A stretch of 64,000 nucleotides of DNA from positions 1-64,000 of the forward strand of contig NZ_JACJSI010000008.1 in the NCBI RefSeq assembly GCF_014698065.1, read 5' to 3'. The number at the start of each line of letters is the position of its first letter. Position 1 is the stretch's first letter. The translations under genes and the position numbers were made by a program. This document shows positions 44,828 through 54,230 of this stretch, piece after piece. Under the pieces are notes generated by a model. That model had not been told where the DNA came from. It searched no databases and saw only the letters and a program-made list of their open reading frames with translations. Source of the stretch: Nostoc flagelliforme FACHB-838 (GTDB lineage Bacteria; Cyanobacteriota; Cyanobacteriia; Cyanobacteriales; Nostocaceae).

Positions 44828-46186
44828 CTAATCTGACCTGCCACCGAAGTTGTCAAAAAACCGGAGAAAGGATTGAACATTGAAGAAAGGCTGGGTAATG
44901 GTAGTTAGGAAATTAGTAATTCTACCAATGAGGTTCCGACCAACAACAATAACATCATTATCTTGAAGTGCGACATTTTGAGAGGCATCACCACCTAGAG
45001 CTTTTTTAGCATCAAGTTTTTGGGTAATAGCTTGACCTCGTTCAGGATCAAAGCGAACCAAAGCGATATCTCGGAGGTTAGCAGTGTCTAGATTAACTCC
45101 TCCCAAAGCATCTACAAATGTACTGCCGTTAGGTAGTGCTTGAATAGAAAGACCTCCCGCAGCGTAGTTTAAAATCCGGACTCTAATCTGTGGTGTAGCC
45201 AAAGATGAACGTGCTACCAAGTTGCGGTCATAACCGTCATCATTACCGACTTCGCGACGAGGTATGAGTATCGCATCTCCATCTTGTAAGCGTAGATTAG
45301 GGATTGAACCACCATTTTGCAGTGCTGCATACAAATCAATAGTTTGTGAAATCACGGAACCATCAATTAACTTCCGGCGTACCTGCACCTGCCGCAGGTC
45401 TGCATTCAAAGTTGAACCACCGGATATTAGCAGGGCATCAGCAACACGGGGTGTTGCTGAATTAATTGGATAAATTCCTGGTCTAAATATTTCCCCACTT
45501 ACAGTAACTTGAACTGGTCGCGTCCCTGCTAAGGATACTACTACGATTGGATCTGGGAAAAAGCGACTCAAACCTAAGCGAATTTTTTCTTGAGCTTCTT
45601 CCAAAGTTAAACCTTGTAATGACACCGTTCCCACTTGCGGCACGACGATGTTGCCTTCTGGACTAATTACAGCTTGAAAACTCAGGTCTTGACGTTGTGT
45701 TACTAAGGCTAAAACTATTACTGGATCAACCACATAACGATTTAAAGCCAAGCGAATTTTTTCTTGAGCTTCTTGCAAAGTTAAACCTTGTAATGACACC
45801 GTTCCCAGTAACGGCACTATAATATTACCTTCTGGATTGATGGAAGCTTGAAAGCTCAAATCTGGAAAGCGCTGAACCGAAACGCTAATCCCATCTCCTA
45901 TTCCTAAGCGGTATGGCCCAGGGGGACGCTGAAGTACAACCCCAACTGCATCTCCTGGCCCCAAGAGGTAACGACTGAGTTGAGGGGAAACTTCCTCATT
46001 TGCACCTAGAGGTACAACCTCAGTGCCAGGCACAGGTGAGGGGGGTTGATTTGGTGATTGTCCTTGAGGTAAAAAAGGCTGGGCAACAACAAGTTGGATA
46101 GGTGTTGTTAAGAAAACTCCTACTTGTAGACTGACAAAACACAGGGCGCTGAATCCACGCATATAAGAACTGGGATCTATGAACAT
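44828..46186 (-). CDS. Wza-like polysaccharide export protein with duplicated domain
   Basis: The 452-residue protein has an N-terminal hydrophobic signal segment (FSALCFVSLQVGVFLTTPIQ) and a Pro-rich linker. The polysaccharide-export domain region is partly duplicated: residues 109-161 and 167-219 share DLSFQA-I-PEGNI-VP and GTVSLQGLTL-EAQEKIRL. SLBB-type segments follow (VTVSGEIFRPGIYPI, LQDGDAILIPRRE). It should form the periplasmic/outer-membrane channel for polysaccharide, working with the copolymerase encoded next on the same strand. No lipobox is seen. Confidence 0.92.
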   Translation of the reverse strand: MFIDPSSYMRGFSALCFVSLQVGVFLTTPIQLVVAQPFLPQGQSPNQPPSPVPGTEVVPLGANEEVSPQLSRYLLGPGDAVGVVLQRPPGPYRLGIGDGISVSVQRFPDLSFQASINPEGNIIVPLLGTVSLQGLTLQEAQEKIRLALNRYVVDPVIVLALVTQRQDLSFQAVISPEGNIVVPQVGTVSLQGLTLEEAQEKIRLGLSRFFPDPIVVVSLAGTRPVQVTVSGEIFRPGIYPINSATPRVADALLISGGSTLNADLRQVQVRRKLIDGSVISQTIDLYAALQNGGSIPNLRLQDGDAILIPRREVGNDDGYDRNLVARSSLATPQIRVRILNYAAGGLSIQALPNGSTFVDALGGVNLDTANLRDIALVRFDPERGQAITQKLDAKKALGGDASQNVALQDNDVIVVGRNLIGRITNFLTTITQPFFNVQSFLRFFDNFGGRSD

Positions 46187-46418
46187 CGGTGCAGAAAATA
46201 CTGATACAAAAATTAGTCGCGCCGAGTGGTTATTTTACTCTAAAAATGTCCTATATGTTTCTTTTGTCTGCAAGCATTTACCAAGGAAAACAAAAGAATT
46301 TTACTAAATTTAAATTTTAACTTCATATTGTCAACATATTTTTGCTAAGTTTCAGCGTGAACACAATTTACAGAAATACTGTTGATGAATCTCTGCACAA
46401 AGGCATCAATCACAAACT

Positions 46419-47141
46419 TTACAATGGGCCTGCCATCAATGCAGCTTGCACTGTTTCTCCAATAGACTGGGCTAAAGACCAAGATGTTTCTACCTGTCCC
46501 AAAGGTTCCATTGGAATCAGGATGCTCACGCTCACCCAAGGAGTGCGTTGCTTACGCCACTGGGTCAATTGATCCGCTAAAAACCAGCGAAAAGGTGATG
46601 GAGTTCCGCCATCTGGCGTAGCGTACCATTGCAAGACAGCGAAGGTTTGCTGGGGTGTGGAGGCACGAAAGAACCTAGCTTCTACTTTAGTTGGGACATT
46701 AGAAGCCGACTTTGCAGGCGGTTTTACAGTAAATTCAGCAGAACGAGATTGAGCTACATCCCATTTCCCCCAGCGCGACCTTCCCCAGCTGTTAACGTCT
46801 GTCCACTCTACCTCTGGTTGATCCATAGGCCCATTTTGTGGCAGCAAAAGCAGGATTGCCTGGGATTGTGAACCTTCTTTTTTAATTACCTGCAAAGACC
46901 ATTTATGTTCACCAATTTGCTGTTCTGTTTGTTCAATGTTTTGCCAACCAGGAACAGTTAACCCAGTCTTGCGAATCTCTTTTAACTCTTTGAGGTTAGT
47001 AACAGGTGGCGGCTGTTTCCATTGCCAGCGTCCTGTCAGGTATCCGGGAACCCCTGCCATTGCCAACAGTAATAGCAATAACAAAAGTGCTGCTACCTGA
47101 CTCAATTGGTTTTCCTTAAAAAATTTGGAGAAGAAAATCAT
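46419..47141 (-). CDS. Cyanoexosortase system-associated protein
   Basis: The 240-residue protein (ATG at 47141; an in-frame TTG at 47156 is less likely) has one N-terminal membrane helix (VAALLLLLLLLAMAGVPGYL). A soluble domain with VPGWQNIEQTEQQIGEHKWS and ending SWSLAQSIGETVQAAL follows. This matches the EpsI-related accessory proteins encoded next to cyanobacterial exosortases, and the exosortase gene lies just upstream on the same strand. Its role in sorting is not known in detail. Confidence 0.82.
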   Translation of the reverse strand: MIFFSKFFKENQLSQVAALLLLLLLLAMAGVPGYLTGRWQWKQPPPVTNLKELKEIRKTGLTVPGWQNIEQTEQQIGEHKWSLQVIKKEGSQSQAILLLLPQNGPMDQPEVEWTDVNSWGRSRWGKWDVAQSRSAEFTVKPPAKSASNVPTKVEARFFRASTPQQTFAVLQWYATPDGGTPSPFRWFLADQLTQWRKQRTPWVSVSILIPMEPLGQVETSWSLAQSIGETVQAALMAGPL

Positions 47142-47283
47142 CAGTAAAATTTGCAATACTTAGGCAAAATTTTACTTTATAAAAGAACATTTTGAATTCA
47201 GTAATATTTATGACTTACGTATAAGTGTTGAAAAATGAAGACAGGGGGACAAGGAAAATAACCATGCCCCATGCCCAATGATT

Positions 47284-48177
47284 CTAACTTTCTCCTTCTT
47301 GCTCAGTCTCTAGAGATGCTGAGAAATAGCTATTAATCCCATTCAGTAAGGGTACTAATGAAACCAGCATACAAGCAGAGTAGACATCACCACCCCACCC
47401 GTCATGTAGCCATTTAAAAGCCGCTTCTTGACCCGTGCCATGAAAGAAAGTTAGTAAAGTATTACGAATGATATTGGCAATAATACTAACGATTGCAGCA
47501 AGAGATAAAAAGGATATAACTGTGCGGCGTGAAGACAAAGCATCTGTCCAATAAAGCAGCATCAAGCCAACGTAGAGAGTTGTAAACAACATTTTTAGCC
47601 CTGCACAATAGGGGGCAACTTCTACAATTCTTCCTCCCACGTAAAGATTTATTTCATCTACGGTTACTTCCATACCAAATTGATTCAGTATGAAGCCTGC
47701 TGTGCCAGCAATGAAGCTTTGCAGAGGCAAGGTATAGGGAGCAATAAGGTAAGGTAATGCTGTTGGGGTTGCCAAAAATACTAGTAGCAGGGGAAATCCT
47801 TGTGATCGCAAACCTGATATTCCCTTAAACCATAAGCATAATCCTACCAATATAACGGGCAAGGAAAGGTTAACCCATTCTGTAACACCGCTAAGATAAA
47901 AAACTGCCCCTAATAACAAGAAAACAGCGCCCAAAGGATTGATGGTATCTGGTAAACGTTTCCACTTTTTTCGGTTCATCCAGCTTAGATAAGCAGCAAA
48001 TGGTAAACCAATAATTCCGTGGCTAAAATATTCGTGTTCTGTACTGATATTTTTGTGCAGCCAACCATCCAACCAATGTAGCAATATCGGAGCATAAAGC
48101 AGCAGCAAAACGCCTAAAATAGCTAGATTTAATAAGCCTGATGCGTTTCTGTTTTTAATCTGTTGCTGGAGTACCAT
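47284..48177 (-). CDS. Cyanoexosortase (exosortase family transpeptidase-like membrane protease)
   Basis: This is a 297-residue protein with about eight membrane helices. It shows the exosortase catalytic triad: Cys191 in VAPYCAGLK, Arg238 in ANIIRNTLLTFFHG and His258 in FKWLHDGWGG. The EYFSHGIIGLP motif lies in the first third. Exosortases cleave C-terminal PEP-CTERM-like sorting signals of exported proteins and are often encoded with polysaccharide genes, as here. The accessory gene follows downstream. The A or B subtype cannot be fixed by eye, although B-type is favoured. Confidence 0.9.
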   Translation of the reverse strand: MVLQQQIKNRNASGLLNLAILGVLLLLYAPILLHWLDGWLHKNISTEHEYFSHGIIGLPFAAYLSWMNRKKWKRLPDTINPLGAVFLLLGAVFYLSGVTEWVNLSLPVILVGLCLWFKGISGLRSQGFPLLLVFLATPTALPYLIAPYTLPLQSFIAGTAGFILNQFGMEVTVDEINLYVGGRIVEVAPYCAGLKMLFTTLYVGLMLLYWTDALSSRRTVISFLSLAAIVSIIANIIRNTLLTFFHGTGQEAAFKWLHDGWGGDVYSACMLVSLVPLLNGINSYFSASLETEQEGES

Positions 48178-48195
48178 GATTTTCAGTAATTCAAA

Positions 48196-48230
48196 AAGTT
48201 AGGTCATTAATCATTGGTCATTAATAAAGA
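48196..48230. repeat. Short heptamer array (gtcatta/atcattg)
   Basis: aggtcattaatcattggtca and the next few bases are units of the same heptamer family as at 4753-4829, between the exosortase and aminotransferase genes. Confidence 0.6.
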
Positions 48231-48272
48231 AAAAATGTCTAATTTGAGACGTACTTTAGGTATGACTTAACT

Positions 48273-49466
48273 TCAGGCTACCACGCTGCTAAGGTCAGCA
48301 GGGGACGGTTCATTTGGTTGAGAAATTGTTGAGACTGCATTAGCGATCGCAGCTACAACTTCTTTAACTTGGCTACTGCTTAAACCAGGATACATCGGTA
48401 ATGATAATATTTGCTTTGACAACTTCTCTGCTTGGGGGAAATCTCCCGGTTGATAGCCTAAGTTGGTGAATGCTGGCTGGAGATGACAAGGAATTGGGTA
48501 GTGAATGCCAGTTTGAATTCCCGCTGCTGTGAGTTTTTCCTGAAGTTGCTGGCGTTCTATTGAGCAAGAATCATCAACTCGAATCACATAAAGATGATAA
48601 ACATGTCCTGTATCACTTTGGTTTTTTATCGGGATAATCCCAGATGTGGCTAAGGGTGCTAATTCTTTATCATACTGCTTGGCAATAGTCAAACGATCGC
48701 GGTTCCACTGTGGTAAGTGTGGTAGTTTTTGGTGCAAGATGGCTGCTTGTAAAGTATCCAAACGGCTATTTGTACCTGGTTCAGTATGAAAATACTTTTG
48801 TGACGCACCGTAATTTCGCAAACGCCCCATTTTCTGAGCAACATCTGAATCTCGCGTCAACAATATTCCCCCATCCCCAAATGCTCCCAAATTTTTGCTG
48901 GGATAGAAACTAAAAGCTGCTGCTATTCCTACTGAACCAGCAAGATATCCGTCTCTTTGGGCGAGATGTGCTTGGGCGGCATCTTCAAAAATTAGTAGTT
49001 TGTAGGTATTGGCAAAGTTCAATAGTTCATGTGGTGATACCATCTGACCATAGAGATGGACAGGAATAATTGCTTTAGTCTGAGGCGTAATTGCCTTTGC
49101 TGCTTCTCTTAAGTCAATTAAAGCTGTTTGGCGATCGCAATCTACCAGAATTGGCTTCGCGCCAGCACGTTGTACCCCAATCAAGGTGGCGATAAAGGTG
49201 TTTGCTGGTAAAATCACTTCATCGCCAGTACCAATATTACACGCTTGCAACCCCAGAGCGATCGCATCTGTTCCTGATGCAACACCAACTCCATAATCAG
49301 CTCCAGACACTGCCGCAAATGCTGCTTCAAAATCTGAGAGTGCTTGCCCTAAAATAAAATCTCCCCGTTCCAACACAGATTGGATTGCGTCTTGTAATTG
49401 TGTTTGAATTGGTTCATGTTGTAACTTCAGGTCTACAAAAGGAACTCTAACAGTCATTTTATTCAT
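48273..49466 (-). CDS. DegT/DnrJ/EryC1 family sugar aminotransferase
   Basis: A PLP enzyme that aminates keto sugars for surface polysaccharides. It has VPFVDLKLQHEPI, GVASGTDAIALGLQACNIG and ILPANTFIATLIGVQRAGAK, IFEDAAQAHLA, and the Schiff-base Lys in FSFYPSKNLGAFGDGG. The C-terminal half ends with IHYPIPCHLQPAF and LPMYPGLS. ATG at 49466 is chosen because aagga lies at a suitable distance (TTG at 49472 is too close). It lies upstream of the exosortase and export genes on the same strand, fitting a surface-polysaccharide role. Confidence 0.93.
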   Translation of the reverse strand: MNKMTVRVPFVDLKLQHEPIQTQLQDAIQSVLERGDFILGQALSDFEAAFAAVSGADYGVGVASGTDAIALGLQACNIGTGDEVILPANTFIATLIGVQRAGAKPILVDCDRQTALIDLREAAKAITPQTKAIIPVHLYGQMVSPHELLNFANTYKLLIFEDAAQAHLAQRDGYLAGSVGIAAAFSFYPSKNLGAFGDGGILLTRDSDVAQKMGRLRNYGASQKYFHTEPGTNSRLDTLQAAILHQKLPHLPQWNRDRLTIAKQYDKELAPLATSGIIPIKNQSDTGHVYHLYVIRVDDSCSIERQQLQEKLTAAGIQTGIHYPIPCHLQPAFTNLGYQPGDFPQAEKLSKQILSLPMYPGLSSSQVKEVVAAIANAVSTISQPNEPSPADLSSVVA

Positions 49467-49472
49467 TACCAA

Positions 49473-50197
49473 TTGTCCTTACAAAATATTTCCTCGGATG
49501 CAAAAAATAGAATAGGCTGCACGATTTTGGGCGTGAAATTATCATAGATTGAATCTATTGGATAGAGACTTAGATAAACTATTTAGTAGACTATGGGTCA
49601 TTCAAAATCATGCATATTCATTTCATCGCCCAAAGTTGCCATCAGACTTATGCCAAGCCTCCATTCCAACTTGTCTCAAAATTTAAAAGGCTTATCAACT
49701 AAGCTTTTCCCTAATTTTGTCGCTTGCTTCCCCATAGAGATATGTTGATCTATTTACCTCGTCCTTTACTGGGATTATTATTTCTGGGTGCTAGATTTTA
49801 ACAGTAAAAATAGGTACATATCATTACAGCAATATGTCGTTTTTTTTAAGTAAATTTACTTTATATTAAAGTAAAAAACCTTTATATATATAAAGAATGA
49901 CACCGCCTTTCTATTCCCTTCCTAGCATTAGCTTACCCTAGCTAAATCAAAATATAACGCAGTCTGATTACAAGATTTTAAGCAATAAAGACTACATCAG
50001 TGCTAAACCGAGAACTTTCAGCACCAGTAATTAGTAAGTAGCATACACCACATCGTCGGCTTAACGAGAGGGATAAAAAATTTTTGCCCCAAATTTGTTT
50101 GTCAGAGGCAAAATTAGGGAATGCTTAAAAATAGCAATTGATAACCTAGAAATAGGACTTGTATCAATTATAAAATCGATAAATTATTAAGGTAGCA
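49473..50197. other. Long AT-rich divergent region without a gene
   Basis: No supported gene is seen in this 725-base region between the divergent aminotransferase and sensor genes. Near 49862-49895 there is an AT-rich stretch (tatattaaagtaaaaaacct and then tatatataaa) that could hold promoter elements. No repeat family or RNA gene was recognised. Confidence 0.5.
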
Positions 50198-51757
50198 GTG
50201 GCAATGATAGAGCCTGAAAACAAATTATTTGCCGTAAAGGATGGTTTGGATTCTCATGAATCAAGAGAACAACAACGCCTCAAAGCTTTGTCAGATTTAG
50301 GTTTGCGGCAACCAGAAACGATTCCAGTTTTTGAAGAAGCCACACAGACTGCTGCCCACTTTTTGGAAGCACCAATTTCCATATTGGGATTTGTGGATCA
50401 TGAACGCCACTGGTTCAAGTCGGCCGTGGGCTTATCTAGGCTGGGACTAATGAATTATTTGGCACAAAGCCGCCAACTGTCACGCCGGGAATCATTTTGC
50501 ACGCAGGTAGTAGAGAGCTTACAAATATTTGTAATTAACGATACACATAAGCTAACAGACCCAGTGCTTGCTAGCAGCAAGTTGGTGCAGGATTATGGTA
50601 TTCGTGCTTACTTAGGAGCGCCACTGATTGATGCTGAGGGTCATTGTTTGGGTGCATTGGCAGTGATGGATTTAGTGCCGCGCAATTTTACAACCCGAGA
50701 CATTGAGTTTTTACAAATCATCGCTCGTTGGAGTATGAGTGAGTTTGAACGTAACCGACTCTTGCAAGGCAAACTCGAATTAAACACTCCCAAAAGCACT
50801 CCTATATTTTCACTCAATGACGAACGTAACACTGAGATTAAAATCACCGCACGCACCGAAGATAGCGACTCTGTTTCTACCAAGCAACTGAAACTAGAAC
50901 TTTTGGGTCAACTAACTCAGGAGTTACGTACACCATTAACATCTGTACTTGGTATGGCTAGCGTTTTAGGACGTGAGATTTATGGGCCTTTGACAACAAA
51001 GCAGAGAGAATATTTGGAAATTATCCAACATAGTGGTCGGTACTTACTTTCTTTAGTAAACGAAATTACCGAATTAGGAGCTATGGATGACAACTCAACT
51101 GTGCTAAATCTAGCTCCTGTGGATATTGAAATGCTATGCCAACAAGCTATCAATACCCTAGAAGAAGTGGCTAATCGCCGCGAGCAAGATATTCGCCTTT
51201 CTATAGAGCCAGGACGCAATCGCATTTGGCCTTTAGATAAAGACAAGGTGCGGCAAATCCTCTATCACCTGGTTTTCAGTGTGATTCAACTTTCCGCAAC
51301 AGGTAGCATTGTTCGCATTCATGTTTCTTACAAAGAAGATACGCTCAATATTACTATTTGGGTTTCCCATCCTTGGCTAGGGGACGGCATAACTGAAGTT
51401 GACCCCTACTTCCGCCTCAATTCTTTATCACTGTTAGAGTTGACAGGTGAAGTAGCGAGTTATAACACTCATGCAGAAAGCCATCAGCAACCAGCTACTT
51501 CATCAGTGGCAGTGGATAATTCCCAAAACTTGAGTGATTCTGACTCAAATTTCTTTCCTGCTAGTTCGGGTATAAATTTAGCTAAATCACATGGAAGTCT
51601 TTCTCGTGAAAGCTTAGGTCTATTACTAAGTTGTCAACTGGCAGAATTGCATAATGGGAATATTTTGATTCAAGGTTCACCAGAATCAGGATATCGTTAT
51701 GTGCTGTCTTTACCACTGCAAATAGCGACTTCCTCGCAGGCAGTTAGCGATATCTAG
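50198..51757 (+). CDS. GAF-domain histidine-kinase-like protein lacking the phosphoacceptor His
   Basis: The 519-residue protein has a GAF domain (about residues 40-190, with APISILGFVDHERHWFKS and YLGAPLIDAEGHCLGALAVM). A DHp-type helix pair follows with LGQLTQELRTPLTSVLGMAS, then a degenerate ATPase-like domain (DKVRQILYHLVFSVIQLSAT). The usual H-box HELRTPL has Gln241 in place of His, and the G-boxes are hard to find, so normal autophosphorylation is unlikely. A Ser-rich insert lies near residues 425-460. The start is GTG at 50198 with aagg upstream. ATG at 50204 is an alternative. Confidence 0.85.
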   Translation: MAMIEPENKLFAVKDGLDSHESREQQRLKALSDLGLRQPETIPVFEEATQTAAHFLEAPISILGFVDHERHWFKSAVGLSRLGLMNYLAQSRQLSRRESFCTQVVESLQIFVINDTHKLTDPVLASSKLVQDYGIRAYLGAPLIDAEGHCLGALAVMDLVPRNFTTRDIEFLQIIARWSMSEFERNRLLQGKLELNTPKSTPIFSLNDERNTEIKITARTEDSDSVSTKQLKLELLGQLTQELRTPLTSVLGMASVLGREIYGPLTTKQREYLEIIQHSGRYLLSLVNEITELGAMDDNSTVLNLAPVDIEMLCQQAINTLEEVANRREQDIRLSIEPGRNRIWPLDKDKVRQILYHLVFSVIQLSATGSIVRIHVSYKEDTLNITIWVSHPWLGDGITEVDPYFRLNSLSLLELTGEVASYNTHAESHQQPATSSVAVDNSQNLSDSDSNFFPASSGINLAKSHGSLSRESLGLLLSCQLAELHNGNILIQGSPESGYRYVLSLPLQIATSSQAVSDI

Positions 51758-52120
51758 TCATGGCAATTGAGGATTGGGGATTGGAAAAGACGTATTCTTT
51801 ATCTATATTTGATTAATTTGTAGCGAATTCTCTGCGTACCTTGGCACTTGCCTCTGCGCTGCGGGAAAGCCAAGCGCATCTACGTTTAAATTCAACCCTC
51901 AATTCACCACGATTTTATCTAAAGTTGTACTAAGTAGATGAAGGACTATCTTAACTTCATATTGACTAAAGTGGTTTCAAATTAAAGATAGTGACTGATG
52001 GCTAGGAATAAGAACGCTATTACGAGATGTGCAATCTCCCTTATTACCTTTTTATAGCCATAGGGATTATGATCAATTCCAAGTTCTGCGTCGGCAGGCT
52101 TATTGATCACAATGTTTTTT
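51758..52120. other. Intergenic region before the IctB-family gene
   Basis: No supported gene is seen. The sequence from about 51826 to 51895 is GC-richer dispersed filler (gcacttgcctctgcgctgcg). The promoter of the following gene is expected after 51950. Confidence 0.45.
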
Positions 52121-53536
52121 ATGAATTTAGTCTGGCAACGATTTACTTTATCATCTTTACCGCTCAAAGAATATCTTGCTACCAGTTATGTACACCGCTC
52201 TCTGGTGGGACTGTTAAGTTCTTGGCGGCAAACCAGCATCTTGTTCCAATGGGGAGATGCGATAGCAGCTGGTTTACTTAGCTTAATATATGCTCTTGCA
52301 CCTTTTGCTTCAAGCACATTGGTGGGTTTGTTGCTGGTGGCTTGTGTAGGGTTTTGGCTGTTGTTGACTTTATCTGATGAAGTAACACCAACAAATGTCT
52401 CTTCAGTCACTCCCATTCACCTACTGGTATTGGTTTACTGGGGAGTTGCCGCAATTGCAACAGCATTATCACCTGTGAAAAAGGCGGCACTTAATGACTT
52501 GGGCACTTTGACATTGTATTTGCTACTATTTGCCCTTTGTGCCAGGGTATTAAGGTCGCCTCGTCTCCGATCTTGGATTATCACCCTTTATCTGCACATA
52601 TCGTTAATCGTCAGTGTATATGGGTTGCGGCAATGGTTTTTTGGAGCCACAGCACTAGCAACTTGGGTTGATCCAGAATCTCCTCTATCTAAGACTACAA
52701 GAGTCTACAGTTATTTAGGCAATCCCAACTTATTGGCTGGATACCTCCTACCAGCAGTAATTTTTAGCTTAGTGGCAATTTTTGCATGGCAAAGTTGGCT
52801 CAAAAAAGCTCTCGCACTAACAATGCTAATTGTCAATACTGCCTGCCTGATCCTGACTTTTAGCCGTGGCGGTTGGATTGGACTAGTGGTAGCAGTTTTG
52901 GCTGTGATGGCATTGCTGGTTTATTGGAAAAGCGTGGAAATGCCTCGTTTTTGGCGTACTTGGTCACTGCCGATTGTCTTAGGAGGTTTAATTGGGGTAT
53001 TGGTGCTAGCAGTGGTATTTGTACCCATATTGCGCGAACGAGTATTCAGTATTTTTGCTGACCGTAAAGATAGCAGTAACAATTTTCGCCGAAATGTGTG
53101 GGATGCTGTATTTGAGATGATTCGCGATCGCCCAATTTTCGGCATTGGCCCTGGTCACAACTCTTTTAATAGAGTTTATCCCCTCTACCAACGACCTCGT
53201 TACACTGCTTTGAGCGCTTATTCGATCTTATTGGAAGTGACTGTGGAAACTGGCTTTGTTGGTTTGGCCTGCTTTCTTTGGCTAATAATTGTCACCTTTA
53301 ATACGGCATTTTTGCAAATGCGGCGATTGCGACAATTGAAAAGTATAGACGGATTTTGGTTAATTGGAGCGATCGCTATTTTGTTAGGTATGCTAGCTCA
53401 CGGAACCGTAGATACTGTTTGGTATCGTCCTGAAGTCAATACCCTCTGGTGGCTCATCGTTGGCTTAATTGCCAGCTACTGGACACCTTTAACTCAAAAC
53501 CAGACATCATCTAGTTCAGAACCAGCAGTAAATTAA
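52121..53536 (+). CDS. ictB: IctB-family/O-antigen-ligase-like membrane protein
   Basis: The 471-residue protein has about ten membrane helices and a large loop with GHNSFNRVYPLYQRPRYTAL near residue 345, as in the Wzy_C (O-antigen ligase) family. The start MNLVWQRFTLSSLPLKEYLA matches cyanobacterial IctB proteins, originally reported as putative inorganic carbon transporters. Whether the protein moves bicarbonate or ligates polysaccharide is debated. Its place beside surface-polysaccharide genes fits the ligase fold. ATG at 52121 is preferred over TTG at 52103 and ATG at 52112. Confidence 0.88.
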   Translation: MNLVWQRFTLSSLPLKEYLATSYVHRSLVGLLSSWRQTSILFQWGDAIAAGLLSLIYALAPFASSTLVGLLLVACVGFWLLLTLSDEVTPTNVSSVTPIHLLVLVYWGVAAIATALSPVKKAALNDLGTLTLYLLLFALCARVLRSPRLRSWIITLYLHISLIVSVYGLRQWFFGATALATWVDPESPLSKTTRVYSYLGNPNLLAGYLLPAVIFSLVAIFAWQSWLKKALALTMLIVNTACLILTFSRGGWIGLVVAVLAVMALLVYWKSVEMPRFWRTWSLPIVLGGLIGVLVLAVVFVPILRERVFSIFADRKDSSNNFRRNVWDAVFEMIRDRPIFGIGPGHNSFNRVYPLYQRPRYTALSAYSILLEVTVETGFVGLACFLWLIIVTFNTAFLQMRRLRQLKSIDGFWLIGAIAILLGMLAHGTVDTVWYRPEVNTLWWLIVGLIASYWTPLTQNQTSSSSEPAVN

Positions 53537-53770
53537 TATGAATGAGTTGTCAGTTGTTTTCTACTAAACAACTGACAACTAACATATTTTGAATTTTGTA
53601 GATAGATAGCAAGTTGCCAAAAGATGTTTTGGGTTACTTGTACCAATTGGAAAAACTATTCCTACAGATGGATTCACGAAAGCTAGACACAGAACGTCAT
53701 TCCTAATCCAAAATCCTTCGACTGATCGTAGCCGTTTGCCTAGCGTTCCGCAGGAAAGTCCAAAATGGTA

Positions 53771-54049
53771 TTAGTCCCTGTAGGTAGTTGCAGTTGGAGA
53801 ATTAGGATCACGATAAGCGGTCGGTTGGTCATCACGCTTTTTACCAGCCAAACCACCTAAACCTAATAAACCAAGTAACCCTAGCCAACCCCAATCAAAA
53901 TCGTTACCATCGTCAGTGGTCGTTGTTGTAGTATTAGCTCCGGCATCATTCGTCGTTGTTTGAGCTTGTGCAGATAGAGTCAAGGGTAAAATACCCATAC
54001 TTAAGCTGAGAATGCCAGCGCCAACAGCTGTAATGAGATTACTTTTCAT
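53771..54049 (-). CDS. WGxxGxxG-type sorting-signal protein
   Basis: This 92-residue protein has an N-terminal signal peptide (ITAVGAGILSLSMGILPLTL, Ala-Gln-Ala cleavage site) and a Thr/Asn/Asp-rich region. Next comes DFDWGWLGLLGLLGLGGLAG followed by Lys-Lys-Arg. The Trp-Gly, hydrophobic, basic order is that of WGxxGxxG/PEP-CTERM-like C-terminal signals. Unlike typical signals, it has a further 20 polar residues after the basic stretch. An exosortase lies about 6 kb away. The mature protein would be very short. Confidence 0.85.
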   Translation of the reverse strand: MKSNLITAVGAGILSLSMGILPLTLSAQAQTTTNDAGANTTTTTTDDGNDFDWGWLGLLGLLGLGGLAGKKRDDQPTAYRDPNSPTATTYRD

Positions 54050-54230
54050 AACTTGTAAAAATTCCTGGTGTCATCCGAAGTTACTCACCACTGTATCGAG
54101 TCTCAGCGTAAGTAAAATCAATCTGTGGCTATAAACTAGGAATTTCCATAACTCATGCTGTGGACATATAACATGGTTTTCGCAGCGATCCGTTTCTCCC
54201 TCTGCTGTGGTAGTTTAACAACATTAACCC

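Noticed and set aside
46342..46572. 76-residue plus-strand frame at the end of the exosortase-associated gene
   Set aside because: It is antisense to a supported gene and has no ribosome site or family.
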